A stretch of 64,000 nucleotides of DNA. Source: CALZKI01 sp045124055 (GTDB taxonomy: Bacteria; Bacillota; Clostridia; Lachnospirales; Lachnospiraceae). The stretch spans positions 1 to 64,000 of the forward strand of contig JBGVKZ010000038.1 of assembly GCA_045124055.1 (NCBI GenBank). Direction: 5' to 3'. Shown here in pieces: positions 63,601 through 64,000 of this stretch. The notes under the pieces are model-generated. The model ran no database searches. It was given only the letters and a program-made list of their open reading frames with translations, and had not been told where the DNA came from. How positions within the stretch are numbered: the stretch's first letter is position 1; each line of letters starts with the position of its first letter. A program made the position numbers and the translations under genes.

Positions 63601-64000
63601 CTGGATTATATAATGCAGATTCTATTTATATCTGCAAAAATAAAGTGGCTCGTCCAACTGTATTTATTCCAGTATTCCCAGGTACAAACTGTGAATACGA
63701 TAGTGCAAGAGCCTTTGAAAGAGCTGGTGCAGATACGATTGTAAAAGTATTTAAGAACCAGAATGCAGAAGATATCAGAAGCTCAGTTGCAGAATTTGAA
63801 AAAGCAATTAATCAGGCACAGATTATTATGTTCCCAGGCGGATTCTCTGCAGGTGATGAACCAGATGGAAGTGCGAAGTTCTTTGCAACGGCCTTCCAGA
63901 ATGAAAAGATGAAAGAAGCAGTTACAAAACTTTTGAATGAAAGAGATGGTCTTGCACTTGGTATTTGTAATGGTTTCCAGGCACTTATTAAGTTAGGACT
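60648..64000 (+). CDS. purL: phosphoribosylformylglycinamidine synthase PurL (partial, runs off the window)
   Basis: The first 1117 codons of the large single-chain PurL. It uses ATP and glutamine to convert FGAR to FGAM. Signature parts: RVLDTYWSDHCRHTTF near residue 220-240, the FKNETHNHPTEIEPFGGAAT ATP/substrate segment, and the glutamine amidotransferase end with FPGGFSAGD and the catalytic Cys1107 in GICNGFQ. Typical length is about 1250 residues, so about 130 are missing. AAAGGAG precedes the ATG. No separate purS/purQ is needed. It is about 16 kb from purD. Confidence 0.95.
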   Translation, partial: MENVKRIYVEKKEAYAVKAKELEGDLKSYLGIQGVEKVRVFIRYDVENLEDEVFEKACGMIFSEPPVDILYRENFDIPENGRVFSMEYLPGQFDQRADSAEQCVKFIKEDANPIIKTATTYLICGNVTDEEFESIKAYCINPVDSREADMEKPETLVTTFEEPADVAIFDGFTDMSEGELKDLYMSLGLAMTFKDFLHIHNYYKGEEHRNPSMTEIRVLDTYWSDHCRHTTFSTELKNVTFEEGYYSTPIETAYQSYLDTREEIFAGREDKFPCLMDLALMAMRKLKKDGKLQDMEESDEINACSIVVPVTVDYGNGPEKEEWLVFFKNETHNHPTEIEPFGGAATCLGGAIRDPLSGRGYVYQAMRVTGAADPTVPVKDTLKGKLPQKKLVRGAASGYSSYGNQIGLATGFVKEIYHPDYVAKRMEIGAVMGAAPRSNVIRETSDPGDIIILLGGRTGRDGCGGATGSSKVHTEQSIETCGAEVQKGNAPTERKIQRLFRRSEVSSIIKKCNDFGAGGVSVAIGELADGLQVDLDKVPKKYAGLDGTELAISESQERMAVVVDPKDVEKFLGYAAEENLEAVPVAEVTKEARLVLKWRGKEIVNLSRAFLDTNGAHQETDVYVETPNKEENYFEKIAVKEVADALEKDDVKTAWLSLLNDLNVCSQKGLVEMFDASIGAGSVFMPYGGKYQLTETQTMVAKLPVLKGSSDTVTMMSYGFDPYLSSWSPYHGAVYAVTESMAKIVANGGDYKKIRFTFQEYFRRMTQDPTRWSQPFAALLGAYDAQMGYGLPSIGGKDSMSGTFNDIDVPPTLVSFAVDVTTRQNIISPELKKAGNKLVLFEIEKDEFDIPVYEKVMNTYDAILSMMEENYVASAYALDSNGLAAAMSKMAFGNQLGVKVSDDLQAKELFANGLGNIVCEVSEAALAYMEENDIDYVVVGEVTEEAAFVYGDTTISMDEAISTWKAKLDKVFPYTSTKEKEKVDTGLYNADSIYICKNKVARPTVFIPVFPGTNCEYDSARAFERAGADTIVKVFKNQNAEDIRSSVAEFEKAINQAQIIMFPGGFSAGDEPDGSAKFFATAFQNEKMKEAVTKLLNERDGLALGICNGFQALIKLG

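Overview
The window looks like a chromosomal segment of a low-GC, anaerobic, spore-forming, motile, starch-using Gram-positive bacterium, most likely a Lachnospiraceae member (Clostridia). The sequence reasons are: AT-rich codon use, strong AGGAGG ribosome sites, a spoIIAA-spoIIAB-sigF operon, an oxygen-independent class III ribonucleotide reductase, a chemotaxis receptor, several lipoproteins, a T-box leader, a ClpC-type chaperone, and very large surface starch enzymes. The genus is inference; no rRNA is present.

Layout. 1-1.7 kb: an IS30-family insertion sequence with imperfect terminal repeats. 1.7-6.4 kb: a three-gene DNA-metabolism operon (radical SAM protein, its usual partner protein, and a nuclease-helicase of the DinG/XPD type). 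Its promoter lies between two identical LexA/SOS-type palindromes. 7.2-15.7 kb: one 2850-residue surface amylopullulanase with two complete GH13 catalytic domains. 15.8-18.8 kb: an E2/CAT-like acyltransferase homologue without its catalytic histidine, and divergently a PadR-DUF1700-DUF4097 envelope operon. 19-23.6 kb: a cytoplasmic GH31 alpha-glucosidase and a lipoprotein with an apparent cytoplasmic zinc ribbon. 23.6-28.1 kb: valS behind a valine T-box (GUA specifier), folC, and an overlapping 50-codon gene. 28.2-31.2 kb: a zinc-ribbon/TPR membrane protein and the sigma-F operon. 31.2-34.5 kb, minus strand: a PHP phosphatase and a chemotaxis receptor with a lysine-rich tail. 34.7-38.4 kb: a TPR lipoprotein and nrdD (fused to a glutaredoxin-like domain, preceded by NrdR-type boxes). 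38.5-45.8 kb: a membrane protein coupled to an M29-type peptidase, then purE-purM-purN-purD and an SH3b membrane protein. 45.9-50.4 kb: clpC, a small conserved-looking protein, radA, and tRNA-Trp. 50.5-56.1 kb: a maltodextrin-type ABC transporter (binding lipoprotein and two permeases) and a GH13 lipoprotein, with a strong promoter and an 11-bp perfect inverted repeat. 56.1-64 kb: a HAD hydrolase, a large protein with a cyclic-nucleotide-binding-like domain, a small unknown gene, a TetR regulator, and purL, which runs off the right edge.

How parts fit together. The amylopullulanase would cut starch outside the cell, the GH13 lipoprotein would trim products at the membrane, the ABC transporter would import maltodextrins (no ATPase gene is present here, so a shared one is presumed elsewhere), and the GH31 enzyme would release glucose inside. 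The purine genes supply five pathway steps in two blocks. The most promising poorly described system is the SOS-boxed radical SAM / partner / nuclease-helicase operon at 1.7-6.4 kb. All family names come from reading motifs by eye; no database search was run.
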